Shown here piece by piece: positions 6,385 through 13,967 of a stretch of 18,293 bases of DNA; position 1 is the stretch's first letter; each line of letters begins with the position of its first letter. Where the stretch lies: the NCBI GenBank assembly GCA_050114795.1, contig JASFRS010000032.1, forward strand, positions 1 to 18,293. The letters run 5' to 3'. The notes below the pieces were generated by a model. It was given only the letters and a program-made list of their open reading frames with translations, had not been told where the DNA came from and did not search any database. The position numbers and the translations under genes are program-made. The DNA comes from JASFRS01 sp050114795. GTDB lineage: Bacteria > Pseudomonadota > Alphaproteobacteria > Sphingomonadales > CAKZYD01.

Positions 6385-6398
6385 TGCGTTGAAACGCA
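6385..6398. promoter_or_regulatory. Inverted repeat upstream of sodB (possible operator)
   Basis: TGCGTT-GA-AACGCA is a perfect 6-bp dyad centred about 40 bases before the sodB start codon, within its promoter/leader. I cannot link it to a known regulator, and it could also form a small mRNA hairpin. Confidence 0.2.
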
Positions 6399-6562
6399 GG
6401 TTCAAACGTTTACTTAATGTGCAAAGCTCAAATATAAAGAGAAAACTTTATTAAACTGCGGGGAAGGGCTGTTTCTCACGCGAATGTGCGATTAAAGTTT
6501 GGCCCTGGCACTTTTGAATTTTGTCCCCATATATATTTTCAAATGAATGGAGGAGCACAGCT

Positions 6563-6841
6563 TTGATATATCGCGCCCGCATTGTCCAATGGCAGGAATT
6601 GAATCTCTGGCAGAAGATCCTGCTTATCCTTACCCTTGCCGGTGCCGTCGTTCTGGCAGCGGTTGTCGGTCTATTCATTCTATATGTCGCCGCTGTCATT
6701 ATCGCCTTTGGTTTCATCGCCTATGGCGTATATATGATCTGGCAAAAGTTCTTCGCCCCAAAACCCAAGCGTCGCGGCCGCGTCCGTGTAAGGCGCACCA
6801 AGGATGGCGTAGTCATTGACGGGGATTTTGAGGAAGAATAA
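6563..6841 (+). CDS. Small membrane protein with charged tail, unknown function
   Basis: I place the start at the TTG at 6563 because GGAGGAG at 6549-6555 sits 7 bases upstream, a near-perfect ribosome site; the frame is open back to 6521 without one. The resulting 92 residues hold a hydrophobic stretch at about 18-60, long enough for two membrane helices (LLILTLAGAVVLAAVVGLF and YVAAVIIAFGFIAYGVYMI). Then comes a very basic segment (PKPKRRGRVRVRR) and an acidic end (DGDFEEE). No family recognised. It stands alone, divergent from sodB and upstream of purU. A CAGTGA/TCACTG dyad at 6851-6875 follows the stop but has no U-run. Confidence 0.68.
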   Translation: MIYRARIVQWQELNLWQKILLILTLAGAVVLAAVVGLFILYVAAVIIAFGFIAYGVYMIWQKFFAPKPKRRGRVRVRRTKDGVVIDGDFEEE

Positions 6842-6975
6842 CAAGCTCTTCAGTGAGTTGCTCCAAAGATCACTGTGTTATCATGACATTTCCTTGCCAA
6901 TAACGGATAAAGCTTGAAATTTGCTTGCGCTTCTTTATCTGCTCATTGTGGATATGAATGAAAGAGTGCGCCCCC

Positions 6976-7827
6976 ATGAAAGACTTTATCCTAACCCTCT
7001 CCTGTGTTGACAAGCCAGGTATCGTGCGCAGCGTAGCGAGTTTCCTCGCTGAGCTTGAGTGCAATATTCTGGATAGCGCTCAATATGGTGATCCCACGGG
7101 TGGGTGCTTTTTCATGCGCGTCCATTTTCAAGGCAGCGCTGTTGCAGATGACGTAGAAGGGTTAAGGTCTCAGTTCACGCCTATTGCTGAGCGCTATGCC
7201 ATGAAATGGGCGATGTATGATCGGTCAAAGAAGCCGCGTGCTCTTATACTGGTCTCAAAATTTGACCATTGCCTGCATGACCTGCTGTATCGCCGTCGGA
7301 TAGGTGAATTGCCTTGCGACATTGTTGCGGTGGCTTCAAATCATAGCGGGGCAGAAAAAGCGGTCGCTGCGGAAGGGTTGCCCTTTCATGAGGTGAAAAT
7401 CACCAAGGAGACCAAGGCTGAGAGTGAAGCAAATCTGCGGAAGTTAATTGCTGACCATGATGTGGAGTTGATCATTCTTGCGCGCTATATGCAGATTTTA
7501 AGTGCGGATTTCTGCGCTGATTATGAAGGTCGGATTATCAATATCCACCACAGCTTTTTACCGTCTTTTAAGGGCGCAAGGCCATATAATCAGGCCTATG
7601 CACATGGTGTAAAACTTATTGGTGCAACAGCGCATTTTGTGACCGCGGACCTGGATGAAGGGCCAATTATTGAACAAGATGTGGCCCGTGTAGACCACAG
7701 TTTTACGGTTGAGAATATGGTTGCTGCCGGACGGGATGTGGAACGTCAGGTTCTATCGCGTGCAGTACGTTATTATGGTGAGCGTCGAATTTTGATGAAT
7801 GGCGTAAAAACGGTTATCTTCAAATAA
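6976..7827 (+). CDS. purU: Formyltetrahydrofolate deformylase
   Basis: PurU hydrolyses 10-formyl-tetrahydrofolate to formate and tetrahydrofolate, balancing the one-carbon pool and supplying formate for purine synthesis. The 283-residue length is typical. Residues 4-75 form the N-terminal ACT domain (LTLSCVDKPGIVRSVASFL). The rest is a formyltransferase fold with IINIHHSFLPSFKGARPY holding Asn189 and His191, and HFVTADLDEGPIIEQD holding Asp227, the Asn-His-Asp catalytic set shared with PurN. I prefer the ATG at 6976; ATG 6958 would add six residues. The stop codon TAA overlaps the folA start by one base, so the two are translationally coupled. Confidence 0.95.
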   Translation: MKDFILTLSCVDKPGIVRSVASFLAELECNILDSAQYGDPTGGCFFMRVHFQGSAVADDVEGLRSQFTPIAERYAMKWAMYDRSKKPRALILVSKFDHCLHDLLYRRRIGELPCDIVAVASNHSGAEKAVAAEGLPFHEVKITKETKAESEANLRKLIADHDVELIILARYMQILSADFCADYEGRIINIHHSFLPSFKGARPYNQAYAHGVKLIGATAHFVTADLDEGPIIEQDVARVDHSFTVENMVAAGRDVERQVLSRAVRYYGERRILMNGVKTVIFK

Positions 7828-8333
7828 TGATCGAAACACCTTGCATAAGCCTGATTGTCGCCTGCGCGCATGATCATGTTATTGGCTATCAGGGCGGTAT
7901 GCCTTGGCATCTGCCTGCGGACTTGCAATATTTTAAGCATATCACGATGGGCAAGCCTATCATCATGGGCTCAACAACCCATAAATCCATTGGTCGACCT
8001 CTGCCAGGTCGTAGAAACATTGTGATCAGCCGCAACCCAGACTTTGAAGCACCCGGATGCGAAGTTGCCCATAGCATTGGTGATGCTATAGCCAAGGCAG
8101 GCCCGGTTGAGGAAATTATGGTGATTGGCGGTGCTAAGATTTACGCTTTGGCGCTACCGCTGGCGCATAGAATTTATCTCACGGAAATCGACTTGTCTTG
8201 CGAGGGGGATACGCATTTCCCTCCGCTAGGAGATGAGTGGCATGAGGCCAGCCGCCAGAGCTTTGAAGCGGATGACAAGCACCCAGCCTATTCATTTGTT
8301 GTGCTGCAACGGCACCAGTCGGAAGATATCTGA
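7827..8333 (+). CDS. folA: Dihydrofolate reductase
   Basis: FolA reduces dihydrofolate to tetrahydrofolate with NADPH. The 168 residues start ISLIVACAHDHVIG and continue PWHLPADLQYFKHIT, with the catalytic Asp32 (Asp27 of E. coli) and Trp27. Then come KPIIMGSTTHKSIGRPLPGRRNIVISR and the nucleotide-site stretch IMVIGGAKIYALALP. The ATG lies inside the purU stop codon (TAATG). In many alphaproteobacteria folA follows thyA and precedes hflK; here purU is upstream and hflK is some 5.7 kb away. A pteridine-reductase-like enzyme encoded at 745-1509 could partly overlap with its function. Confidence 0.96.
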   Translation: MIETPCISLIVACAHDHVIGYQGGMPWHLPADLQYFKHITMGKPIIMGSTTHKSIGRPLPGRRNIVISRNPDFEAPGCEVAHSIGDAIAKAGPVEEIMVIGGAKIYALALPLAHRIYLTEIDLSCEGDTHFPPLGDEWHEASRQSFEADDKHPAYSFVVLQRHQSEDI

Positions 8334-8335
8334 CC

Positions 8336-9163
8336 GTGGCGCTCGTGGACGCCAAATTACCTACTTTGGGCGGGCGGCAGTTCTGGGGCGATGAATTTGT
8401 GCAGGCGGGGTGGCGCATTCAATCTAATGTCATCACTGGCGAATTTCGGTTGTTATCACCTAAAAAACTACGCTTTGCTCATGGGTCATTTGAAACCTGC
8501 ATGCAGGCTTTGATCGAAGAACATCCAAAACCTTATGATGGCCGTTTGGTCCTATGCCTGCATGGTTTGGGCAGGTCGTGGGCGTCCATGGACCCGTTGG
8601 TCAAGATACTGCACCATAAGCATGTTGATGTAGAGGCTTTAACTTATCCGTCTACACGTGCATCGATATCGGACCATGCCACGCGGTTATTGCGGTTGAT
8701 CAGCAGGTTGGAAAATGTGACGGAACTGGACTTCGTGACGCATAGCCTGGGTGGTATTGTGTTGAGAGAGGCACTTAACCGCACAGATAGTTGGCCGCCT
8801 CATATTCACCCCCGTCGTGTTGCTATGCTGGCTCCGCCCTATCATGGCGCCGCATTGGCTAGAATATTTGAGAAATGGCCGCCTGTTCGTGCTGTGTTAG
8901 GGGAAACTCTTGAAGAGCTTGCTAAAAATTCTCATGGCGGCGATGTGCCGGAGCATGTTGAGCTGCTTATCATTGCCGGTGCCATGGGAAATGAAATCGG
9001 GCTTAACCCTTTGATCGACGGAGACAATGATGGGACAGTCAGCGTGCGCGAAACTCGGCCCCATAGGGCACATGAGTTTGTCACAGTGAAGGCCCATCAT
9101 AGTCTGATCATGACGCATCAAGGCGCCATTAAAGCTGTAGCTGATTTCCTTGAACGGCCCTAG
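8336..9163 (+). CDS. Alpha/beta hydrolase (lipase/esterase-like)
   Basis: This 275-residue serine hydrolase has VLCLHGLGRS (about 72-81, oxyanion region), the nucleophile elbow THSLGG with Ser137, a probable acid Asp232 in DGDNDGTVSV and His254/255 in VKAHHSLIM. The order and the DxDGTV acid motif resemble lipase-like, PGAP1-type hydrolases. There is no signal peptide, so it is probably cytosolic; an N-terminal stretch of about 65 residues precedes the fold. The start is GTG at 8336, two bases after the folA stop, with GGAAG upstream, so it is likely the third gene of a purU-folA operon. The substrate is unknown. Its TAG stop overlaps the stop of the convergent TM2 gene. Confidence 0.82.
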   Translation: MALVDAKLPTLGGRQFWGDEFVQAGWRIQSNVITGEFRLLSPKKLRFAHGSFETCMQALIEEHPKPYDGRLVLCLHGLGRSWASMDPLVKILHHKHVDVEALTYPSTRASISDHATRLLRLISRLENVTELDFVTHSLGGIVLREALNRTDSWPPHIHPRRVAMLAPPYHGAALARIFEKWPPVRAVLGETLEELAKNSHGGDVPEHVELLIIAGAMGNEIGLNPLIDGDNDGTVSVRETRPHRAHEFVTVKAHHSLIMTHQGAIKAVADFLERP

Positions 9164-9480
9164 GTCAGGTCACGTGCTAAGCGGGTATTATAGCTTTCCG
9201 TCATCATATAGGTGAGGATAGCGTCAAGCATCCACCAAATACCTGCAAAGAACAAGGGGATGAAGCCTAAGCCCAAAAGCCAGGTTGTCGCTGAGCCGAA
9301 TAAGGTCAGTCCTAAGAGGATCAAGCCTGAAAACCATCTATCGAGGTACATCCGGTGTACACCAAAAGCGCCTAAGAAAAACCATAGGAGATAGGCGACA
9401 AGAAGAGATTTGGAACCTGCTTCATAAGCCAGTCGCGCCCTTGTGCTCCTATCATCTTCATATCTGTCCCAACGGCTCAT
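9160..9480 (-). CDS. TM2 domain-containing membrane protein
   Basis: This is a 106-residue protein with a polar N-terminus (about 1-23), then a TM2 domain: KSLLVAYLLWFFLGAFGVHRMYLDRW (24-49), the middle hydrophobic piece SGLILLGLTLFG and a second membrane helix GFIPLFFAGIWWMLDAILTYM. The GxHRxYL turn between helices is the family hallmark. The molecular role of bacterial TM2 proteins is not established. The gene is monocistronic, converging on the hydrolase with a four-base overlap (CTAG supplies TAG on both strands) and divergent from the TonB receptor. Confidence 0.87.
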   Translation of the reverse strand: MSRWDRYEDDRSTRARLAYEAGSKSLLVAYLLWFFLGAFGVHRMYLDRWFSGLILLGLTLFGSATTWLLGLGFIPLFFAGIWWMLDAILTYMMTESYNTRLARDLT

Positions 9481-9730
9481 TTAAACCTCCTAAGCGCATT
9501 TTTGTCATATAACAAATGGATATATAGTCAGCTTTGGCAGGCTTGCAAGACCTGGTTGGGGTCTTTGGAAAAAATCAAGTATTTGCAAATACAGTTTTTG
9601 TAAAAGATGTTTTTTTATTTTGTTTATAGAAGTAAATGTTATTTTTTGTTGCATAAATGCCTCTATTAAATGAATAACTTTAAAATAATCTATGCTTTAA
9701 TTTAAAGCCTGGTTTTGATTCCACTATACT
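9481..9730. other. AT-rich divergent intergenic region
   Basis: This stretch lies between the TM2 gene and the TonB receptor leader and holds no gene I can see. It contains long T- and A-rich runs, an AAGACC/GGTCTT dyad at 9547-9565, and presumably the receptor promoter. No Fur-box-like or other named operator is clear by eye. Confidence 0.6.
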
Positions 9731-9769
9731 CCTCCCGCCAATTTCTTTTGGTGGTCACATAATGGGAGG
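9731..9769 (+). promoter_or_regulatory. Possible ribosome-site-sequestering hairpin upstream of the TonB receptor
   Basis: The receptor's strong ribosome site GGGAGG (9764-9769) is perfectly complementary to CCTCCC at 9731-9736. Between them CCGCCAA (9735-9741) can pair with TTGGTGG (9748-9754, one G-U pair) around a 6-base loop. The two stems overlap by two bases, so they could alternate, or partly coexist. This could mask or release the ribosome site. No known riboswitch is recognised, and it could be chance. Confidence 0.3.
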
Positions 9770-9777
9770 GAACCTTC

Positions 9778-12762
9778 ATGTGGACAGGGAAGAAACAATA
9801 CCGTGTAGCAGTGCTGATGGGTTCAGCGCTAAGCGTTGTGGCGATTGATGCCAATGTTTCGGCGTTCGCCCAAGAACAAGACGTTCAGGACCAAGACGTC
9901 GGCGTGGTTGAGGAAATTCTTGTAACAGGTTCGCGTATCAGAAGAGACCCCTTGTCATCACCGGCACCGGTGACGGCATTGGACCGTGACGACATTCAGT
10001 CAACGGGCTTATCGTCTATTGGCGACTTATTGCAGCGCTTGCCGCAGGCAGGGTCTGCATTGAATACGAAATTCAATAGTTCCGGTAACTTCGGCTTTTC
10101 ACCCGATGGCGGCGGTGTTGGTGCTGGTGCGACAGAAATCGCATTACGTCATTTGGAATCAAAGCGGACTTTGGTGATTGTGGACGGTATCCGTTGGGTG
10201 CCTGGCAACTCAGCGACTGGTATCCCGGTAGCGGTTGATCTGAATTCAATTCCAACATCGATGATTGAGCGAGTTGAAGTTTTGCAGGACGGCGCTTCAG
10301 CGATTTATGGCTCTGACGCCATCGGCGGCGTGGTGAATGTGATCACGCGGAAAAATTTCGAAGGCATAGAGTTAAATGCTCAGGTTGGTGAATATATTGA
10401 TGAAGGCGATGGGGAAACCTATGACTTCAGCGGTATTTGGGGCAAGAAAATGGGTGACACGCATTTTGTCCTCTCCGCCAGCTATGTGAAGCAAAAACGC
10501 GTCAGTGCCGCTGATCGGCCTATATCTGCTTTCCCCGTGCCATTTTCAGGGACATGTGAAGCAGGTGGGTGTTCATCCGGCACACCGCAAGGAAGGTTTA
10601 TCTTCTTCTCCGGTACGGGTGAATTTGCCAATGTCACTTTGAACGACGGGGTGTTGAACGATGGGATGAGCAATATCCCTCAATTCGATCCTGACAATCC
10701 TGGAAGTCTTGATTTCCACGATTTCACAAATGTGGACCGCTTTAACTATCAAGGTTTTAACCTGGTTCTCACGCCAAATGAACGCGTGAATATTTTCGGA
10801 TCCATCGAACATGACATTAATGAATCCGTGAAGTTTTATATTCGTGGTGCCTATAATGAACGGGATTCCAAAAACCAGGCGGCACCAGAGCCGATCTTTA
10901 TCGGACCTGGTACAGGGTCGGGTGGATTCCCCGATACAATTGGCATTGATGCCACCAACCCGTTCAACCCATTTGGGATTACATTGGACGCTGATCCGGT
11001 GAATGGGAATTTCATCCTGTTAGGCCGCAGGCCATTAGAGCTAGGCCCACGGATTTTCGCACAGGATATTGAAACCTGGTATGTGGGCAGTGGCTTTGAG
11101 GGCCAGTTTGAACTGTCTAACGGCAAGGAAATTTTCTGGGACGTGAATTTCGCTGCAGCGGAAAACCGCGGCAATCAGACGAAATTCGGTGCGATTAATA
11201 TCGCCCGGGTGGCGCGCGCTCTTGGCCCTATTGATGAATGTACGGGTGAGTGTGTGCCGTTAAACCTCTTTGGTGGCCAAGGTCCCAATGGTGAAGGGTC
11301 GATTACGCCTGAAATGGCTGAATATATCGGCTTTACGCAAAGGGATCGTTCTGGTCAGGACTTCCTTGATTTCACGATCAACGTTTCCGGTGACCTTTTC
11401 GATCTACCGGCCGGTGCCGTCGGTGCGGCTGTTGGCTTTGAATATCGAGACCAGGATGGCTTCTTTGACCCTGACCCGGTTGTTGTGGCTGGGGAATCAA
11501 ATGGTATTCCTGCGCAGCCCACACAGGGTGGCTTTAATGTCAGCGAATTCTATGGCGAGATAGATATCCCGCTGCTCGCTGATATGCCTGGTGCTGACCT
11601 CTTAGAGGTGAATGCTGCATTCCGCATTTCGGACTATAACACCAGCGGATCTAAAACGACCTATAAGGCCGGTGTGCGTTACCGACCATTCGCTGATTTT
11701 CTGGTTCGTGGTACGATTTCAACAGGTATCCGCGCACCGGGTATTGGTGAGTTATTCGGAACCGCAGCCAGCTTTGATGAAACTATCAATGACCCATGCT
11801 CGGATATGCTGGCTTTGGCCGGTACAGATGGCGGGGGCAGGGATGTCGCGCAATCAGCCGCCATTATCGCTGCCTGTGAGGCACAGGGTACGCCCTCAGA
11901 TGGGTCTTATGTGCAGCCAAACCCGCAGATCCGGATCACCACCGGTGGTAATTCTGATCTGGAAAACGAAACCTCTGATAACTATTTGATCGGTGGCGTT
12001 TACAGCCCTCAATGGTTTGAAGATCAGGGTTATGGCAATATGAGCATTGAGATCGACTGGTATCGTATTGAAGTTGATGGCGCCATTCGCGCTCGCAGTG
12101 CTCAAGGTCAGTTGGAAAACTGCATTGACTCATTTAGCGGTGGTGTCTTTGATAGTGCGCTGTGTAGCGGTATTGGCCGTAACGCAGTCGGCATTATCAA
12201 TCAGTTCAACAATCGCCTGATCAATCTGGCGAAACTACAAACTGAAGGCCTTGATTTCAGCCTAACCTATCAAAGTCCGGACACAGATGCAGGGCTATTT
12301 GGTGTGACATTTAATGCCAACCATCTGCTTGAGTTCTCTGAAATTGAAACGACTGATACCGGTACGATTAAATTGGAACGGACAGGTCTGGCTTTGGCTG
12401 GTGCACAGGAGCTTGCTTTCCCGAAATGGCGCTGGACGAGCGCGCTTGACTGGATTTTGGGTGAATTCCAGGCTCGCCTGACTGAGCGCTTTGTGGGTGG
12501 CGTTGATGAGCTGAATACCGTAGATTTGGATGGCAATCCTTCGCGGATTCCCAGCCAATATTATACGGATATTCAACTCAGCTATACGCCAGAATATCTA
12601 GGGAATGAAGTCACGCTGACTTTGGGCGTGAATAATCTCTTTGATAATAATCCACCGGCTTGTTTTAGCTGCGGCTTGAATGCCTTCAATGCCAATCTTC
12701 ATGATGTTCCTGGCATGTTTGGCTATTTCCGGCTGAGCTGGCGTCCCGGCGCAGATGGATAA
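9778..12762 (+). CDS. TonB-dependent outer-membrane receptor
   Basis: This 994-residue active importer takes up scarce nutrients across the outer membrane using TonB-ExbB-ExbD energy. A signal peptide ends near ...NVSAFA (cleavage after about residue 31). A TonB-box-like segment VVEEILVT (43-50) follows, then the plug domain from GSRIRRDP to about residue 190 (LVIVDGIRWV, IERVEVLQDGASAIYGSDAIGGVVNVITRK). The remainder is the beta-barrel, closing with GYFRLSWRP. The ten cysteines fall into five local pairs, probably disulfides in surface loops. The ribosome site GGGAGG lies 8 bases upstream of ATG 9778. No substrate-specific neighbour (SusD, hydrolase cluster, siderophore genes) is present, so the ligand is unknown. 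It is monocistronic and ends at a hairpin shared with mrp. Confidence 0.95.
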   Translation: MWTGKKQYRVAVLMGSALSVVAIDANVSAFAQEQDVQDQDVGVVEEILVTGSRIRRDPLSSPAPVTALDRDDIQSTGLSSIGDLLQRLPQAGSALNTKFNSSGNFGFSPDGGGVGAGATEIALRHLESKRTLVIVDGIRWVPGNSATGIPVAVDLNSIPTSMIERVEVLQDGASAIYGSDAIGGVVNVITRKNFEGIELNAQVGEYIDEGDGETYDFSGIWGKKMGDTHFVLSASYVKQKRVSAADRPISAFPVPFSGTCEAGGCSSGTPQGRFIFFSGTGEFANVTLNDGVLNDGMSNIPQFDPDNPGSLDFHDFTNVDRFNYQGFNLVLTPNERVNIFGSIEHDINESVKFYIRGAYNERDSKNQAAPEPIFIGPGTGSGGFPDTIGIDATNPFNPFGITLDADPVNGNFILLGRRPLELGPRIFAQDIETWYVGSGFEGQFELSNGKEIFWDVNFAAAENRGNQTKFGAINIARVARALGPIDECTGECVPLNLFGGQGPNGEGSITPEMAEYIGFTQRDRSGQDFLDFTINVSGDLFDLPAGAVGAAVGFEYRDQDGFFDPDPVVVAGESNGIPAQPTQGGFNVSEFYGEIDIPLLADMPGADLLEVNAAFRISDYNTSGSKTTYKAGVRYRPFADFLVRGTISTGIRAPGIGELFGTAASFDETINDPCSDMLALAGTDGGGRDVAQSAAIIAACEAQGTPSDGSYVQPNPQIRITTGGNSDLENETSDNYLIGGVYSPQWFEDQGYGNMSIEIDWYRIEVDGAIRARSAQGQLENCIDSFSGGVFDSALCSGIGRNAVGIINQFNNRLINLAKLQTEGLDFSLTYQSPDTDAGLFGVTFNANHLLEFSEIETTDTGTIKLERTGLALAGAQELAFPKWRWTSALDWILGEFQARLTERFVGGVDELNTVDLDGNPSRIPSQYYTDIQLSYTPEYLGNEVTLTLGVNNLFDNNPPACFSCGLNAFNANLHDVPGMFGYFRLSWRPGADG

Positions 12763-12778
12763 AGGCAGATGGATAAAG
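12751..12778. repeat. Perfect 14-bp tandem duplication over the TonB receptor stop codon
   Basis: The unit gcagatggataaag occurs twice in direct succession (12751-12764 and 12765-12778). The first copy encodes the last residues Ala-Asp-Gly and the TAA stop; the second lies just outside the gene. Confidence 0.9.
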
Positions 12779-12786
12779 AATGAGCT

Positions 12787-12808
12787 GGGAGGGCCGTTTA
12801 GCCCTCCC
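12787..12808. terminator. Hairpin between convergent TonB receptor and mrp genes
   Basis: GGGAGGGC (12787-12794) pairs perfectly with GCCCTCCC (12801-12808) around a 6-base loop. Its place between two convergent genes fits a bidirectional transcript end. The U-tract is poor on both strands, so termination may be inefficient or Rho-assisted. Confidence 0.55.
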
Positions 12809-12810
12809 GC

Positions 12811-12830
12811 TTAACTCATCTTAACTCATT
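12811..12830. repeat. 10-bp near-perfect tandem repeat over the mrp stop codon
   Basis: ttaactcatc (12811-12820) and ttaactcatt (12821-12830) differ only in the last base. The second copy includes the complement of the mrp stop codon and its last codons. Confidence 0.75.
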
Positions 12831-13912
12831 GAGATTTTTGGAGCGGCCTTCGCTCCGCTTTTTTCCAAACCTTCCAGCATATTCTGCGCAACGGTTAGAA
12901 ATGCCTGCGCTTCGGGGCTGTTTTCCGCATTGGCAACAACCGGTGTGCCGGCATCTGACATTTCTCTAATGCTTAGATGCAGAGGTAATTCACCGAGGAA
13001 GGGGGCACCTCGTTTCTCAGCAGTTTCCTTCGCTCCACCATGGCCGAAGATATGAGAGGTGTCGCCGCAGCTCGGGCAGGTAAAGCTGCTCATATTTTCA
13101 ACAAGACCCAAGATTGGAACCCCGACTTTTTCAAACATCGCGATACCTTTGCGCGCGTCAATCAGCGCAATGTCCTGTGGTGTGGACACAATAACAGCGC
13201 CGGTTAAAGGCACTTTCTGCGCCATAGTGAGTTGGATATCACCGGTGCCCGGCGGCATGTCGACGACGAGAATATCAAGCGGCGCCCAGTCCACATCCTG
13301 CAACATCTGAGATAAGGCGCTGGTCGCCATAGGGCCGCGCCAAATCATCGGTGTGTCCACATCAACCAAAAGACCGATGGACATGGCTTTTAATCCATAA
13401 GCCTCTTTGGGTTTTAGCTTTTTACCGTCACTATCGGGTTTGCCTTCCAAGCCTAAAAGCCGAGGTACAGATGGTCCGTAAATATCAGCATCCAAAAGCC
13501 CCACGCGTTTGCCCATCTTGGAGAGGGCTAATGCCAAATTTACCGCCACTGTGGATTTGCCAACTCCGCCTTTGCCACTGGCCACTGCAATAATAGCACC
13601 AATGCCGGGTAGGCCTCGGATACCCTGCGGCTTTGGTTGTGGTGCGGGAGTTGAAGCTGATGTTTCTTGCTCAGCCGTCAATACAACGGTCGCTTTGGTG
13701 ACGCCGGGTAGTGATTTAACTGCGGCTTCTGCGGCTTGGCGTAAAGGTTCTTTCGCAGCGCCCTCGGCACCAACTTCCAGCGCAAAGCCGACATGCCCGT
13801 CACGAATGCTAAGGCCTTGCACCATGCCTGTGGAAACAATGTCTTTGCCGCTGTCTGGGTCAATCACAGTGGATAGTGTTTTCAGGATTAGGTCTTTATC
13901 AAGGGTCGTCAT
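12821..13912 (-). CDS. mrp: Iron-sulfur cluster carrier ATPase, Mrp/ApbC/NBP35 family
   Basis: This cytosolic P-loop ATPase transfers 4Fe-4S clusters to target proteins. The 363 residues comprise an N-terminal MIP18/DUF59 domain (about 4-80), a Pro/Ala-rich linker (SASTPAPQPKPQ), then the deviant Walker A GKGGVGKST (113-121), DADIYGPSVP, DMPPGTGDIQLT and the cluster-binding CPSC (279-282). The ATG at 13912 is chosen because it begins directly with the MIP18 helix (MTTLDKDLILKTLS); the frame is open to 13981 but that stretch is promoter-like and unrelated to the family. It is divergent from hflK with a 160-base shared control region. Confidence 0.94.
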   Translation of the reverse strand: MTTLDKDLILKTLSTVIDPDSGKDIVSTGMVQGLSIRDGHVGFALEVGAEGAAKEPLRQAAEAAVKSLPGVTKATVVLTAEQETSASTPAPQPKPQGIRGLPGIGAIIAVASGKGGVGKSTVAVNLALALSKMGKRVGLLDADIYGPSVPRLLGLEGKPDSDGKKLKPKEAYGLKAMSIGLLVDVDTPMIWRGPMATSALSQMLQDVDWAPLDILVVDMPPGTGDIQLTMAQKVPLTGAVIVSTPQDIALIDARKGIAMFEKVGVPILGLVENMSSFTCPSCGDTSHIFGHGGAKETAEKRGAPFLGELPLHLSIREMSDAGTPVVANAENSPEAQAFLTVAQNMLEGLEKSGAKAAPKISMS

Positions 13913-13967
13913 GGGTATTTTCCAATAGCAATTTCGTGATTTTCCCAAATTAGATGGGGGTCTCGCG

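Noticed and set aside
6851..6875. CAGTGA/TCACTG dyad as a terminator of the small membrane protein gene
   Set aside because: Only 6 bp with a 13-base loop and no U-run; mentioned in the gene entry but not called.
6948..6956. TGTGGATAT before purU as a further DnaA box
   Set aside because: A single one-mismatch site; several are expected by chance in 18 kb and there is no cluster here.
9547..9565. AAGACC/GGTCTT dyad after the TM2 promoter region as a terminator
   Set aside because: Short stem, no U-tract and no gene ending here on either strand.
13509..13928. 139-residue plus-strand frame opposite mrp
   Set aside because: Antisense to a well-supported mrp gene; Ala/Pro/Thr-rich composition typical of a complement frame.
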